Shown here: one piece after another, positions 11,819-23,410 of the stretch | Position numbering within the stretch: position 1 is the first letter of the stretch | Layout: each line of letters starts with the position of its first letter | Assembly: GCA_963920575.1 (NCBI GenBank) | Contig: OY986964.1 | Coordinates: forward strand, 32,669,685-32,733,684 | Direction: 5' to 3' | Length of the DNA: 64,000 nucleotides | From: Narthecium ossifragum | Taxonomy: Eukaryota; Streptophyta; Magnoliopsida; Dioscoreales; Nartheciaceae | Notes under the pieces: model-generated | Told to the model about the DNA's origin: nothing | Seen by the model: the letters and a program-made list of their open reading frames with translations, nothing else | Database searches by the model: none | Translations under genes and position numbers: made by a program

Positions 11819-14221
11819 TGTCGCGCCCCGACCCGCGAAAGCCCAACTGGGCCGGGCGACGCGAACCGGAACCTACAAAACGCGGAAAAGAACGGCGAGG
11901 GTTCCCTCTAACCTATTGGTCTCCCTAACAGTTCACCAAAGCACCCTCAATTAAATCAACAATTAACAACATCGAACCACAGATAAAAAACTCAAGAAGA
12001 TTTAATATACATATCATCGGAGAGGGGAAATTCGAATACAACATACTCCCGTAGGAGACTATCTAACATAAGGGTAAAAACGGTAAATATCACCACCTCG
12101 CAAAAGCCACCAGGCGCCGCCGCACCGCCAACCAATTGCCCGGTAGGGGCCACAGAGGAAGAACTGACGCCTGCACCTGCAAAACGCAGCCCGGGTAGGT
12201 GTGAGCACTAAGCTCAGTAGGGATCTACACTACGACACACAGAAGGAAGAGGGAAACGCAACAGTGTCGCCCTCAAGTAAGACCTGGGTGTATACAGGGG
12301 TCCCATAACCCCACCGCGTGTCCCTGAGGCCCCGATCATGGTCTTCCAGCCGGGCTGGTCACATGTCGGGTCACACTCAGTAGCAGGAAACGGCACTGCT
12401 GACTCTCAACAGGACACTGAACACTGTTTGGTGGGAAGAGACACCACTGAGTAGGCAAAACCTCTACTCAAGAGTTTTAAGAAAAGCCGGACACCGGCTA
12501 CACCTCAGATCCGACTCGAGGCCGACACGACCTCTACAATCATCAAGCCACAAGTGTACCAGTCATCTAAGCCTATCATCGAATCGACTGTATATCACAA
12601 TTCAAACCGGGTCCAGACAACCCAACCCCGGTCCTAGGGCTAAGTCCGAGCTTCCAGCCTCGAAACGGCGACCCAAAGATCACCCACGCCCTAACCAATG
12701 CAACTAATGCACACAACAACAATGCATGCTATGACATACACAAACAGGAGATAGGCATGCAACAGTATGACAAACATCATATAAGTCAACCGGATCGCTG
12801 CAGCGGTACCACCGACCGCTGCCAGCCGATCCGCAGCGGGTCCCGGCATTACGACGGTACCACGACCGTCAACCGCAGACTCCTGCAACGGGAAGCAACC
12901 CCGAAAACCGATGATGAACAAAACACAATATAATATTATATTCTGAAATATAATATTATATTCAAAACACCCAAAGCCTCTACTTAGGGGCTAATTGATC
13001 CCGTCGATCCGACGCCCAAACAACATCGGATTCAAGATCCAACTTAGCCACCAGTAGGTGTATATAGCATGATCAACATATCCAAAATTCATCTTCATCC
13101 CACGGTTGGATTAACAAAAAAACGCTAATCAAAATCGTTAATCAAACTAATTTACCCATTAATTGCTGCAACGCAGCCCTCCAGCAAACAATTCACAAGA
13201 AATCGTAGAAACATCAGAAAATTATGAAGCAAGATGGAATGGAAAGCTAACGAATAGTTCTACAGCTCTTATGTTTATGAAAAGCCAAGATCACGTACAC
13301 GCCGGCCGGAAAACTCACCGCAAGCTGGCTGTTTCTCAAGAACAGCAGAAAACCAAAATCCGAGACTAATCTTGCATAAAACCTACTCAAATCTCAACTG
13401 ATTAACATGAAACTTAAATCAGTTATTCTACAAGGCATAAGGAATCGAACAAAGCAAGGATCAACAAGATCCAACGGCTAGATCTCAAGAACACCCGAAA
13501 TAAACATCAGTAGGTATAACCCTACCTAGCTGCGCTTTCCTCGGCTGATTCCCCGCGATTTGATCACCAACAAGCCTCCAAACCTCTTCAGGGATCTTCC
13601 TCTCGTTGTCACGAATCCAACGAGCCAAAGAACACCCAATTTAATGGTCGGAGGAGGGGGAACGGAAGAGGGGAAGGTGGCTGCCGGAAAAACAGGGGAA
13701 GAGCAGAGCTTCGGGGGAGAAGAGAAGAGAAGAAGAAGAAAGGAGGAGGAGGAAGAGAGGGGAAGAAAAGGAGGGAAAAGGGGGGAGGGTACAGCCGGGA
13801 AAGAGGGGAAAAAGTGAAAGAAGGGGAGGGGAAGTCTTCCCCCTCTGACAGGAGAGAGCGACGGCCAACGGCGGCCGTCCTCGCGAAGCAGAAAACCAAC
13901 CGACTTATAAATGATCGATCCTTCCTCAACGAAGGATCGATTCTTCAAGACGATTCACAAGGCTTTCTGGCACGAAGAGGATCGATCCCTTAGCCAGAGA
14001 GGATCGATCCTTTGTGTGTTGAAAGCTAAACTTGGGCAAGAACTCAAGCCCAAGTCCGGATCTTTCGATCCCGGGTCCACCTAGCCATTCTAAACAAACA
14101 CTAACACATACAAGGCCAGTGTGTGCACATGCGGGTGTGAAACAAACCAACAAGGCGCAATTTACCAAATTGCCCTTGTGGTCTACAACGAGCCATAGGG
14201 GTAGAGGGGCAGGTCCTCACA
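11819..14221 (+). mobile_element. LTR-like insertion within copia gag (probable solo LTR)
   Basis: The insert begins TGTCGCGCCCCGACCCGCG and ends GGCAGGTCCTCACA. TG...CA ends and a TGTCGCGCCCCG start are usual for LTRs of plant Ty3/gypsy (Tekay/Del-like) elements. No coding domain is found in its 2.4 kb. It contains a duplicated AATATAATATTATATTC word at about 12930-12965, a GA-rich tract at 13640-13830, and GGATCGATCC-type words at 13910-14010. I see no 5-base duplication, and about 20 unexplained bases separate the end from resumed gag homology. Confidence 0.6.
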
Positions 14222-14242
14222 TTCGGTCTGGGTATTTACTCT

Positions 14243-17200
14243 AAGTTCAACTTAGTGGAAAATACCAGCGGTGTGATGAAGCGCAAGCGCTTCGACGAGG
14301 GCACTAAATGAGGCAGCGGGAATCAGAAGTTCAAAGGTGAATGCTTTGTCTGCGGAAAGGCAGGACATCGGGCCAAGGACTGCCGCAATCGCCCGAGTGC
14401 TCAAGAGAAGAAGAAGTCAGCCCCCAAGAAGAAGAGGACAGAAGCTCACTTGACCGAAGGTCTCAGTGTAGAGATGGACGACTTGCACCTGGTGGCAGTC
14501 ATCACCGAGGTGAATCTGGTCGGAAGCAACCCAAGGGATTGGTGGGTCGACACAGGCGCTACCCGCCACATCTGCTCCAACAGATGGATGTTCGACACCT
14601 ACCAAGCAGTGGATGGAGAGCACTGCTACATGGGAAACTCTGCAACCTCCAAAGTGGAAGGTAAAGGGACGGTGAAGCTGAAGATGACGTCCGGGAAAGA
14701 GCTGACCCTGACTGAAGTTCTTCATGAGCCGGAGATACGCAAGAATCTGGTCTCATGTTCTATTTTGAGCAAAAAGGGCTTCAAGCTAGTCTTCGAGTCA
14801 GACAAGGTCATCTTGTCTAAGAATGACATGTATCTAGGCAGGGGCTATATGACCGAGGGGCTGTTTAAAATGAATGTAATGACTGTTATTCCCAAGGTCA
14901 AAACTAGCGAAGCCTTAAAGGCTAGTGCTTCCAATGTAATGACTATTGCCCAAGAGGCTAATAAAGAAAAGGTTGCCTATGTGACTGAGTCATTTAAATT
15001 ATGGCATAGGAGGCTGAGACATGTGAATAATAATTCAATGAAAAGACTAATAAACTTAAATCTTCTTCCTAAATTAATAATTGACAAAGAACACAAATGC
15101 GAGGTTTGTGTGAAAGCAAAAATGGCAAAGACTTCGTTTCAATCAATTGAACGAAGCACTAAACCTTTAGGTTTGGTTCATACAGATGTTTGTGATCTGA
15201 AAGTTGTACAATCTAGAGGTGGTAAAAGGTATTTTATTACCTTTATTGATGATTGTACGAGATATTGCTATCTTTACTTAATGAGAAGTAAAGATGAGGC
15301 AGTGGAGATATTCACTCATTACAAGAATGAAGTGGAAAATCAGCTTGACAGAAAGATCAAAATGCTGAGAAGTGACAGGGGAGGTGAGTATGAGTCACCT
15401 TTTGCCCAAATTTGTGCTGAAAATGGCATCATTCATCAGACTACAGCGCCTTATTCTCCTGAACAAAATGGAATAGCAGAACGGAAGAATAGGACGTTAA
15501 AGGAAATGATGAATGCCATGCTTATAAGTTCATGCTTACCTCACAACATGTGGGGGGAAGTGATACTTTCAGCGAATCATGTGTTGAATAGACTACCGCA
15601 CAAAAAGTTAGACAAGACACCTTATGAATTGTGAAAAGGTCGTGCGCTTAGTTACAAGTTCTTAAGGGTTTGGGGTTGTCTAGCTAAGGTTCCAATTCCA
15701 GTTCCGAAACGAACTAGAATAGGGCCTAAAACGGTAGACTGTGTGTTCATAGGATATGCACATGATAGTAGTGCTTACCGATTCTTGGTTAATAAATCGG
15801 ATAATCCTGAATTGCATGTGAACACTGTTTTAGAGGCTAGGGATGCCTCGTTCTTCGAAAACGTATTCCCTTACAAGTCTTCTCCTACAACAGAGGTTAG
15901 TGAGAGATCTTATGAGAACATCGGAGAAGAAAGAACTCAAGGGTCCTCAGTTCATGAAGAGGACGAGGAACCTAGACGGAGTAAGAGGGTTAGAACGGAA
16001 ACTTCCTTCGGCCCAGACTTTCTAACATATTTGTTAGAAAATGACCCTCAGACATTCAAGGAGGCAATGTCAACTCCATATGCTCCTTTATGAAAGGAAG
16101 CAGTGAAAAGTGAAATTGATTCCATCATGCAGAACCATACTTGGGAACTGGTTGATTTACCACCATGTTGTAAACCTTTGGGTTACAAGTGGGTTTTCAG
16201 AAAGAAAATGAAAGCAGATGGAACAGTTGACAAATACAAGGCAAGGCTTGTAGTCATGGGTTTCAAGCAAACCGAATGGGTGGATTATTTTGACACCTAT
16301 TCTCCAGTCACTAGGAAAACGTCAATCAAAATAATTATCGCCCTTGCGGCTTTAAACAATCTGGATATACATTAAATGGATGTAAAGACAGCGTTCCTAA
16401 ACGGTGATCTGGAAGAAGAAATCTACATGGAACAACCTGAGGGGTTTGTGGTTCCTGGTAAAGAGAAGAAATTCTGTCGACTTGTTAAGTCTTTGTATGG
16501 ACTAAAACAAGCGCCTAAGCAGTGGCATGAAAAGTTTGATCATGTAATGCTGACAAACAGATTTCACATAAATGAGTGTGATAAATGCGTTTACATAAAA
16601 GGTGATGAGAAGGAATATATAATCCTATGCCTTTATGTAGATGATATGATCATTATTGGTAGCAATGATAACATTATTAAAACTACTAAGAGCATGTTGT
16701 CACGAAATTTTGATATAAAGGATTTGGGTATCGCTGATGTGATACTTGGTATGAAAATTACCAAGACATTTGATGGCTACACTTTATCTCAAGATCATTA
16801 TATTAAGAAAATTCTTAATATATTTGATAAAAGTAGTGATGTTGTAGCCAGGACACCGATAGATGTTAACTCACATCTAAAGAAACATCATGGTGAAGGT
16901 GTACAACAATTGGAATATTCCAGGGTCATAGGCAGTTTGATGTATATCATGAACTGTACACGACCAGATATTGCCAACTCAGTAAATAAGCTGAGTAGAT
17001 ACACAAGCAATCCTAGTACGGATCACTGGAAGGCATTGATAAGAGTCCTTAGATATTTAAGGTACACAACAAATTATGGATTGCAGTATACAAGGTATCC
17101 AGCTGTGCTTGAAGAATATTCAGATGCAAACTGGATCTCGGACTCCAATGACACAAAATCCACGAGTGGGTTTATTTTTATGATTGGAGGTGCAGCAGTG

Positions 17201-17584
17201 TCTTGGAAATCATCCAAGCAGACTTGCATAGCAAGGTCGACTATGGAAGCTGAGTTCATAGCGTTAGACCTAGCTGGGAAAAAAGCAGAATGGCTGCGTA
17301 ACTTCCTAGAAGATATTCCTATGTGGCCTAAACATGTGCCTCCTATTAGCATTCACTGCGATAGTCAATCAGCAATAGGCAGAGCACAAAGCCATATGTA
17401 TAATGGAAAGTCTAGGCATATACGTCGACGACACAATTCAGTAAGGAAATTGTTGTCGACGGATGTAATATCCATCGATTTTGTGAGATCGAAGGAAAAT
17501 GTTGCAGATCCACTAATCAAAGGCCTAACTAGAGACCTAGTGGATATATCGTCGAGGGGAATGGGGTTGAAGCCCATGAAATGA
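14243..17584 (+). pseudogene. pol: Copia gag end plus pol polyprotein, four nonsense codons
   Basis: One frame holds the rest of the polyprotein: the CCHC knuckle CFVCGKAGHRAKDC (14342-14383), the protease motif WWVDTGATRHIC, the integrase zinc region with WHRRLRHV, the integrase core with HTDVCDL and SPEQNGIAERKNRTLKEMM, the reverse transcriptase with LPPCCKPLGYKWVFRKK and the active-site motif LYVDDMI, and the RNase H with the YSDANWISD and [10 protein letters not shown] motifs. In-frame stops lie at 14309 (TGA), 15632 (TGA), 16091 (TGA) and 16373 (TAA); otherwise the frame is open to 17582. The enzymes would process, copy and integrate the element. The stops make this copy non-autonomous. 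Confidence 0.93.
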
Positions 17585-18150
17585 CTATCTTTCTCAATGG
17601 CAACCCAACCTAGCTGATCTGGCAGACCCAGATTCTAGGTTCAATGGGACAACCGAATTGTGGGGGGGCAGTCGCCTAGATCACTCTTACCCATTCCTAT
17701 GATGACTGAGTGATAAACTTGCAAAGTGCAAAGGTTAAGCTTATGCTTTTAATGATCTACAAAGAGTAGGGGTATGACAAGATGCTCCTAATAAGAGATC
17801 ACCTATGTCGAGTGAGAAGGGGCCGCTTCTATGAGAATGATGTAAAGGGCTAATTCTCTAAAGCACTCGAAGAATGTTACCAGGCATGTCCAGGGCCGAA
17901 ATGGACACAACAAAAGAGCTTTCAATGGTATAAGAAAGGAGCTATGTGAGCACTATTGTCTTAGTGTACATGAAAGCTGAACAGTTCAAAACATCATGTT
18001 CACTGTTTAGCAAGTACATTCGATAGTGTTTCACTAAGGAAGGTTCAAAGCTAACAACTACCTCTCCTGAAGCAGCAACGTTCTGTGGTACTCTCAAATG
18101 CATTAGGGATCATTTAGCTTTTTGTCAGCCATTTGATTCATGTGGGGGAT
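17585..18150 (+). other. 3' non-coding part of the copia element
   Basis: About 570 bases between the pol stop and the right LTR. No frame is recognised. It ends in the purine-rich GTGGGGGAT that fits a polypurine tract for plus-strand priming. Confidence 0.7.
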
Positions 18151-19209
18151 TGTTGGATTTAAGGCCCAATTGAGTTGGGCTTAACATAGGTTGAATCAAA
18201 TGGGCCTTGGAGAGAGCCCATTAATAAAATAGCCAAAAGGTGGAGAGCCCATATATGTAGAATAGTTTAGTCCCATATTGGAAGTGGAAGAAAACTTTCA
18301 CTTGTTTATATAGAGTTTTGAGCCTTTAGGCTTTGAACACATGTGAGGACTAAAGGTGGAACACCCACACGCGCGCACCGCCGCCGCCGGTCGGCCGTGT
18401 GCCGTGTGTGTCCTTTTTGCTACACACAAGAGCTGGTCGAGTCAGCTTGGATTCATTGAATCTTTTCAACTTCCGAAACGGTTCAGATGAGTTAATTGGA
18501 TCTGACTCTTGGGCTACCCATAATTAATGGGCTGAGTCAGTTACCTCTTGAGATTTGATCTGGTCCGACTCTTGGACTTCATATTAATTGATTGAGTCAG
18601 TTACGACTCTTGGGCTTCTGGGCTATTGATTGAGTCAGATTCAATTCCAGGAGAATTGATTGAAATCTGACTCTTGACTGGTCAGTTTTCAAATGACGTG
18701 GCATTCTCCTATTGGCTGGTTTTTGCTGACTAGACAGGCCTTTTCATCTCCCCTATATGGCTGATCAGCTTCCTCCCTTAGCCTATAAATAGGACCCTGT
18801 CCAGCCCTTTAGAGGTTAAGTTTGACATGCATCCATTTTGCACACCACTTCACTAGAGGGTCCTGAAGAGAGTACCGTACCAGCGAAGGTTCGACGGGCG
18901 ATCGGAGGCCGGCTTCCTTCCAATCGCGCAGGAGATCGTTGTACCCTGGGAGTTCCTTACTTGAAGATCCAGAAGCACCGGTGGGTGGGCAATACGAACT
19001 TAAGGGCACAGTGTGATACACTGGCCTCGATCAAGTTAAGGATCTACATCGGCGTTTCTTCCTCCTCATCGGCGTTATTCCCTCTCTTTTTGGAGTTCTA
19101 ACATCTCATTTTGTAAGTGCTTATAATACGGTTTTATTTCTTGTCATTGTAAAGGATTCTTGCTACCTTAGTAAAAGCAAGGTCCTAATCTCATTCTATT
19201 TTTCCAACA
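18151..19209 (+). repeat. Right LTR of the copia element
   Basis: 1059 bases, the partner of the left LTR. It keeps three intact TGAGTCA words (18533-18539, 18593-18599, 18631-18637) and TATAAAT at 18784-18790, so the regulatory array is more complete here than in the left copy. Confidence 0.95.
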
Positions 19210-19412
19210 CCAATTTCCTCCAATATTTGTTGAGATCAAAGAGGGATGTAAAGGATTCTTGCTACCTTAGTAAAAGCAAGGTTATAATACGGTTTTATTT
19301 CTTGTCATTGTAAAGGATTCTTGCTACCTTAGTAAAAGCAAGGTCCTAATCTCCTTCTATTTTTCCAACACCAATTTCCTCCAATATTTGTTGAGATCAA
19401 AGAGGGATGTAA
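19210..19412 (+). repeat. Tandem duplication spanning the LTR/flank boundary
   Basis: After the LTR end and CCAATTTCCTCC flank, the last about 120 bases of the LTR reappear (19253-19370), again followed by the same CCAATTTCCTCC flank (from 19371). The join shares TGTAAA with the corresponding LTR position. A segment of about 160 bases was therefore duplicated after insertion. Confidence 0.85.
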
Positions 19413-20804
19413 ATTAAGCTTACATTGGTCCTCCCCCCATAGTAGAGCTGTTGAGGTTAAACATGCTCTCCTGAGCAGTGTTGTTCAAGTTATTTAGAAA
19501 TTTCTCCTTAGATAGACAAGACCATTGCCCACGAAAAAAGAATGGGTAATTTTAAATGCACCATTGAAAGTTATATGTGCATCACATTTTTTTAATGTTT
19601 AACTTATCAATGTCTTATTAATATCTAAATGTACTTAGAAAAATATGATGCACTTATAAGAAGTGGTGATGCATATAAAATCGCCAAAAGAGAAAAAGGA
19701 CAAAATATCCTCTGTAGACTTTTGCCATATTCGTATGATAATATTCACCATCTAAAACCAGGGACATCAGTTTCGTCACCTTACATCCAGGTACATTTGA
19801 AGCGGTGGCCCGGCCCCATCCCAGCCACTCCGATCCTTTTTGGACTGTGGTGATATATAAAACGGCCTATGGGCGACACGAGGCCTAGCCTGAACGCCAA
19901 AACTTCGGCAGCCCAATTAGAGCATTTAATTTCTTATTTAGGGTCCTATGAAACTAATACTGTCGATACGATTATTAAGGAGGTGACCGAGCGAAGTAAT
20001 GTCTGCTATAAGGTCCTGGACATGCAATGCAAGCCTTTCTAGCAGACCAATCTCATCACCTACCATACCATAACCATATATATTCCCTATTTTTTTCGTG
20101 AATAAATAAATAGCTCAAATTAAACATCAGGTCATCACTCATCAATGCACGCAATAAAGACCAAAACCCCACCAAGCAAGCTGTCCTTGTCCCAAGGTAA
20201 TTACCATGGTTGGAGCAGCGCGGCCACCCACCAGTAATGGCATCAGGCATGCTAATTACTTTAATAAATATGAATAAGAGAGCGAGTTATGGGTGAGCAG
20301 TTGGAAAGCAACTCAGCCCTGCTGCTTCGTCCAATGAGGCAAAGATAGGATAAGAATGCTTGCAATAACCCAGTGTTAGCTCAACCCTATCATCCACCAT
20401 TGCTACTCTGCTATACTGCTACTGCTCACTCTCTCTCCCTAGAATAGTCTCTCTCTCTCTCTAGAATAAGACGCATGCAGTAGGGGGCCATGCATGAAGC
20501 CATCCAACTACCCAGACCGACCCTCGTCAATGAGCAACGTGGTTGTAATAAATAGAGCAGAGAGAGGGGTGGTCCAACAACACGTACAGCATGAACCAAG
20601 CCAACTGTTATCGTTCTCCTCCCCCCCGCCCCCACCCAATCTCTCTCTCTCTCTCTCTGTTACTCTGTCTATATATATATATATATATATCAATCATGTG
20701 CTCATGTCGAAAGCCAATGAAAGAAGCATGAAGCACTGATCAGCAGGACCTTCTCCAACCGGACTTGTTGGAAATCCAAGGATAACATTAAACTCGATCA
20801 ATTA
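19413..20804. other. Intergenic DNA with microsatellites
   Basis: No gene is recognised; the frame at 19629-19853 has no family features. CT-rich runs occur at 20430-20462 and 20640-20660, and a TA run at about 20671-20690. AATTA at 20800-20804 is the left target copy of the next element. Confidence 0.5.
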
Positions 20805-21517
20805 TGTTAGGAAATCCGGCGGGATGAAATCAGGATGGAAAAGCACCAAAATAGAACTAGAAGGAGAGACACAAGAATTTAACGTGAAAAACCTCCCAGC
20901 AAATCACCGCAAAGGAAAAATCACGGGAAAAGAGAAAACTTCAATATATAAGAAGATTTACAAGACTCGATCTCTCAACTCTCACATATAAATCTCTCTC
21001 TACCCTCCCAAATACATTCACTCTAGAATGCCCTTGCTTTCTCTCAAGCCCTAATGCTTTCTCTCAAGCCCTAAGACCTCTCTCTAGGCCTCCATATGAG
21101 AATACACGTTCTCATGTACCACACACCCATTAGGGTTACATACTAACCCTATTTATAGCCACTAAAGTGTTTAATCCCGGAATAGATCTGAGCCGTCAGA
21201 TCAAATCCGGAATCTCAACCGACTATACTCACGGTCGACCATGGCCTGCTCGCGATCGACCGTGGAACCTCTCGCGGTCGACCATGGAACTGTGCAGACG
21301 CGACGGCCGATCCTCGTATCGACCGTGCGAAGCCTTTTCCTTGACAGAGAGCGACGGTCGATCCTGCGGTCGATGTCGCGGTCGACCATGGCTATCGTAG
21401 CGAACGACGGTCGATCCTCGCGGTCGACCGTGGATGGCTCGCGGTCGACCGTCCGTATCGCTCCAAGGTTGGATCGATCCTTTCTTCAGTTTCTCATGGG
21501 AGGAACAAAACCCAACA
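20805..21517 (-). repeat. 3' LTR of the gag-only element
   Basis: 713 bases. It contains five GGTCGACC palindromes and several GGTCGATC/GATCGACC variants between about 21230 and 21470. It is longer than its partner mainly because of short segments in this motif-rich zone. Confidence 0.92.
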
Positions 21518-21860
21518 AACTCCCCTTTCCGACTCATGAGAAATCAGAACCCCATCGAGCTCTTACTAGCTCGGACTTTACAACCCGTCGTGCCACATTC
21601 AAGTCACTGTACCTCATGACTTGGCCTCCACATCGAGAAACAATCTTCACTGTTGAAACTCGGACTTTGCACCTTCCTTGTGTTGCGCTTCTTCAAGTCA
21701 TTGCGCCTCATGACTCTGAAGATTTCATCGACCCCATCGAACTCTTGATATCGCCATCAAGACTCGGACCTCCATACACTCTGTCGTGCCACCATTCGAG
21801 CCATCACATATGACTCGGCCTTTCCGATCGCTTCGATTGATCGGAACCCCCATCGTACCT

Positions 21861-22667
21861 CTAGTACGGAAGCTCCCCCGTAATGACACATACGTCGATG
21901 TCGAGTGTCACTACGGTCGTACTTTTCTCATCATCCTCCTTGACCTTCCCATTAGCAAGATCATCCTTATACTTCCTGCATCGCCGCTTGACGTGCCCTT
22001 CCTTCCCGCAGTAGTAACAAGTAAGTGTCTTTCCTCTGATCCTGCCATCCTTCCCTTTCCTCTCTATCAAATACGCCTCCGAGACAAGCTCATCTGTCGA
22101 CCTCTTTCTCAAGGCATTGGAGAGCAGAGCCGCCGTGACTTCTTCTGTCTCTAGGGTCTCCTTCCCATAGAGTAATGTAGTCACCAGGTGCTCGTAGGAA
22201 GGTGGAAGAGACGCCAAAAGGAGGAGGGCCTTGTCTTCATCATCCATTGTAACCTCCACGCTCAGCAGTTGGGTGATGATCCTATTGAAGGTGTTCAGGT
22301 GCTCTATCAGATCTGAACCTTCCCTCATCCTCAAGGTGTACAGCTGTTGTTTCAGGAACAGTTTATTCGTCAGAGATTTAGTCATGAATAAACTTTCTAA
22401 CCTTGACCACAACCCTGCAGCCTTGTCCTCATTGATGACGTTGTACATAACCTCATCCGCTAGGCAGAGCCTGATGGTGCTCACCGCCTTCATCTCAATC
22501 TCCTCCCAGTCGTCGTCCTTCATGGCCTCGGGCTTCTTTCCCTTCAGGGCCTTGTAGAGACCCTGTTGCACCAGGATATCCTTCACCCGCTGCTGCCATA
22601 AGCCGAAGTTGCTTTTCCCATCGAATCACTCAATTCCGAAACGAGAATCTGAGGCCTTCCCCACCAT
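21861..22667 (-). pseudogene. gag: Copia gag (UBN2 plus CCHC knuckle) with one early stop
   Basis: Reading from ATG at 22667 on the minus strand gives 268 codons: a start MVGKASDSRFGIE, then TGA at 22628-22626 where arginine (CGA) is expected, then FDGKSNFGLWQQRVKDILVQ and a full UBN2 Gag core ending in the zinc knuckle CYYCGKEGHVKRRC. Protein past the stop is unbroken to 21861. Gag would package RNA into particles. If translation starts downstream of the stop, a nearly complete Gag could still be made, but the FDG-SNF motif helps the fold, so function is doubtful. Confidence 0.88.
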
Positions 22668-22716
22668 CACAAGCTGTTGAACCAATCAACCTGGCGAACC
22701 TGGCTCTGATACCACT

Positions 22717-23405
22717 TGTTAGGAAATCCGGCGGGATGAAATCAGGATGGGAAAGCACCAAAATAGAACTAGAAGGAGAGACACAAGAATTTAACGTGGA
22801 AAACCTCCCGACAAATCACCGCAAAGGAAAAACCACGGGAAGAGAGAAAACTTCAATATATGAGAAGATTTACAAGACTCGATCTCTCAACTCTCATATA
22901 TAAATCTCTCTCTACCCTCCCAAATACATTCACTCTAGAATGCCCTTGCTTTCTCTCAAGCCCTAATGCTTTTTCTTAAGCCCTAAGACCTCTCTCTAGG
23001 CCTCCATATGAGAATACACGTTCTCATGTATCACACACCCATTAGGGTACATACTAACCCTATTTATAGCCACTAAAGTGTTTAATCTCGGAATAGATCT
23101 GAGTCGTCAGATCAAATCCGGAATCTCAACCGACTATACTCACGGTCGATCTGACGGTCGACCGTGGCCTGCTCGCGATCGACCGTGGAACTGTGCAGAC
23201 GCGACGGTCGATCCTCGTATCGACCGTGCGAAGCCTTTTCCTTGACAGAGAGCGACGGTCGATGTCGCGGTCGACCGAGGCTATCGTAGCGAACGACGGT
23301 CGATCCTCGCGGTCGACCGTGGATGGCTCGCGGTCGACCGTCCGTATCGCTCCAAGGTTGAATCGATCCTTTCTTCAGTTTCTCATGGAGGAACAAAACC
23401 CAACA
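22717..23405 (-). repeat. 5' LTR of the gag-only element
   Basis: 689 bases, near-identical to 20805-21517 except for small deletions in the GGTCGACC-rich zone. It adjoins the primer-binding site, which fixes the element on the minus strand. Confidence 0.92.
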
Positions 23406-23410
23406 AATTA

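Larger units (their letters stand above)
9913..19209 (+). mobile_element. Ty1/copia LTR retrotransposon, two LTRs, CCAAT target duplication
   Basis: Two near-identical LTRs begin TGTTGGATTTAAGGCC and end TTTTTCCAACA. The 5-base duplication CCAAT lies at 9908-9912 and 19210-19214. Gag precedes protease, integrase, reverse transcriptase and RNase H on the + strand, the copia order. A purine run GTGGGGGAT precedes the right LTR and fits a polypurine tract. The sequence after the left LTR does not show the common TGGTATCAGAGC primer site. Gag is interrupted by a 2.4 kb insertion and pol has four stops, so the copy is defective. Confidence 0.95.
20805..23405 (-). mobile_element. Gag-only LTR retrotransposon (TR-GAG type), AATTA duplication
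   Basis: Direct repeats at 20805-21517 and 22717-23405 both run from TGTTAGGAAATCC to CCCAACA. AATTA flanks both sides (20800-20804, 23406-23410). On the minus strand, TGGTATCAGAGC (22714-22703) directly follows the 5' LTR and is the standard initiator-tRNA-Met primer site; GGAAAGGGGAG just before the other LTR fits a polypurine tract. The 1.2 kb interior holds only a copia gag. Elements with LTRs and gag but no pol are known as TR-GAGs and need enzymes from autonomous relatives. Confidence 0.92.

Noticed and set aside
13526..13948. Overlapping long frames on both strands
   Set aside because: Caused by a GA-rich/CT-rich tract in the inserted LTR; low-complexity Arg-Glu or Pro-Ser-Phe products.
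14417..14725. Minus-strand frame under copia pol
   Set aside because: Shadow of the protease region on the + strand.
19629..19853. 74-codon + strand frame
   Set aside because: No recognisable family, no neighbouring exon with splice sites, lies in transposon-rich DNA.
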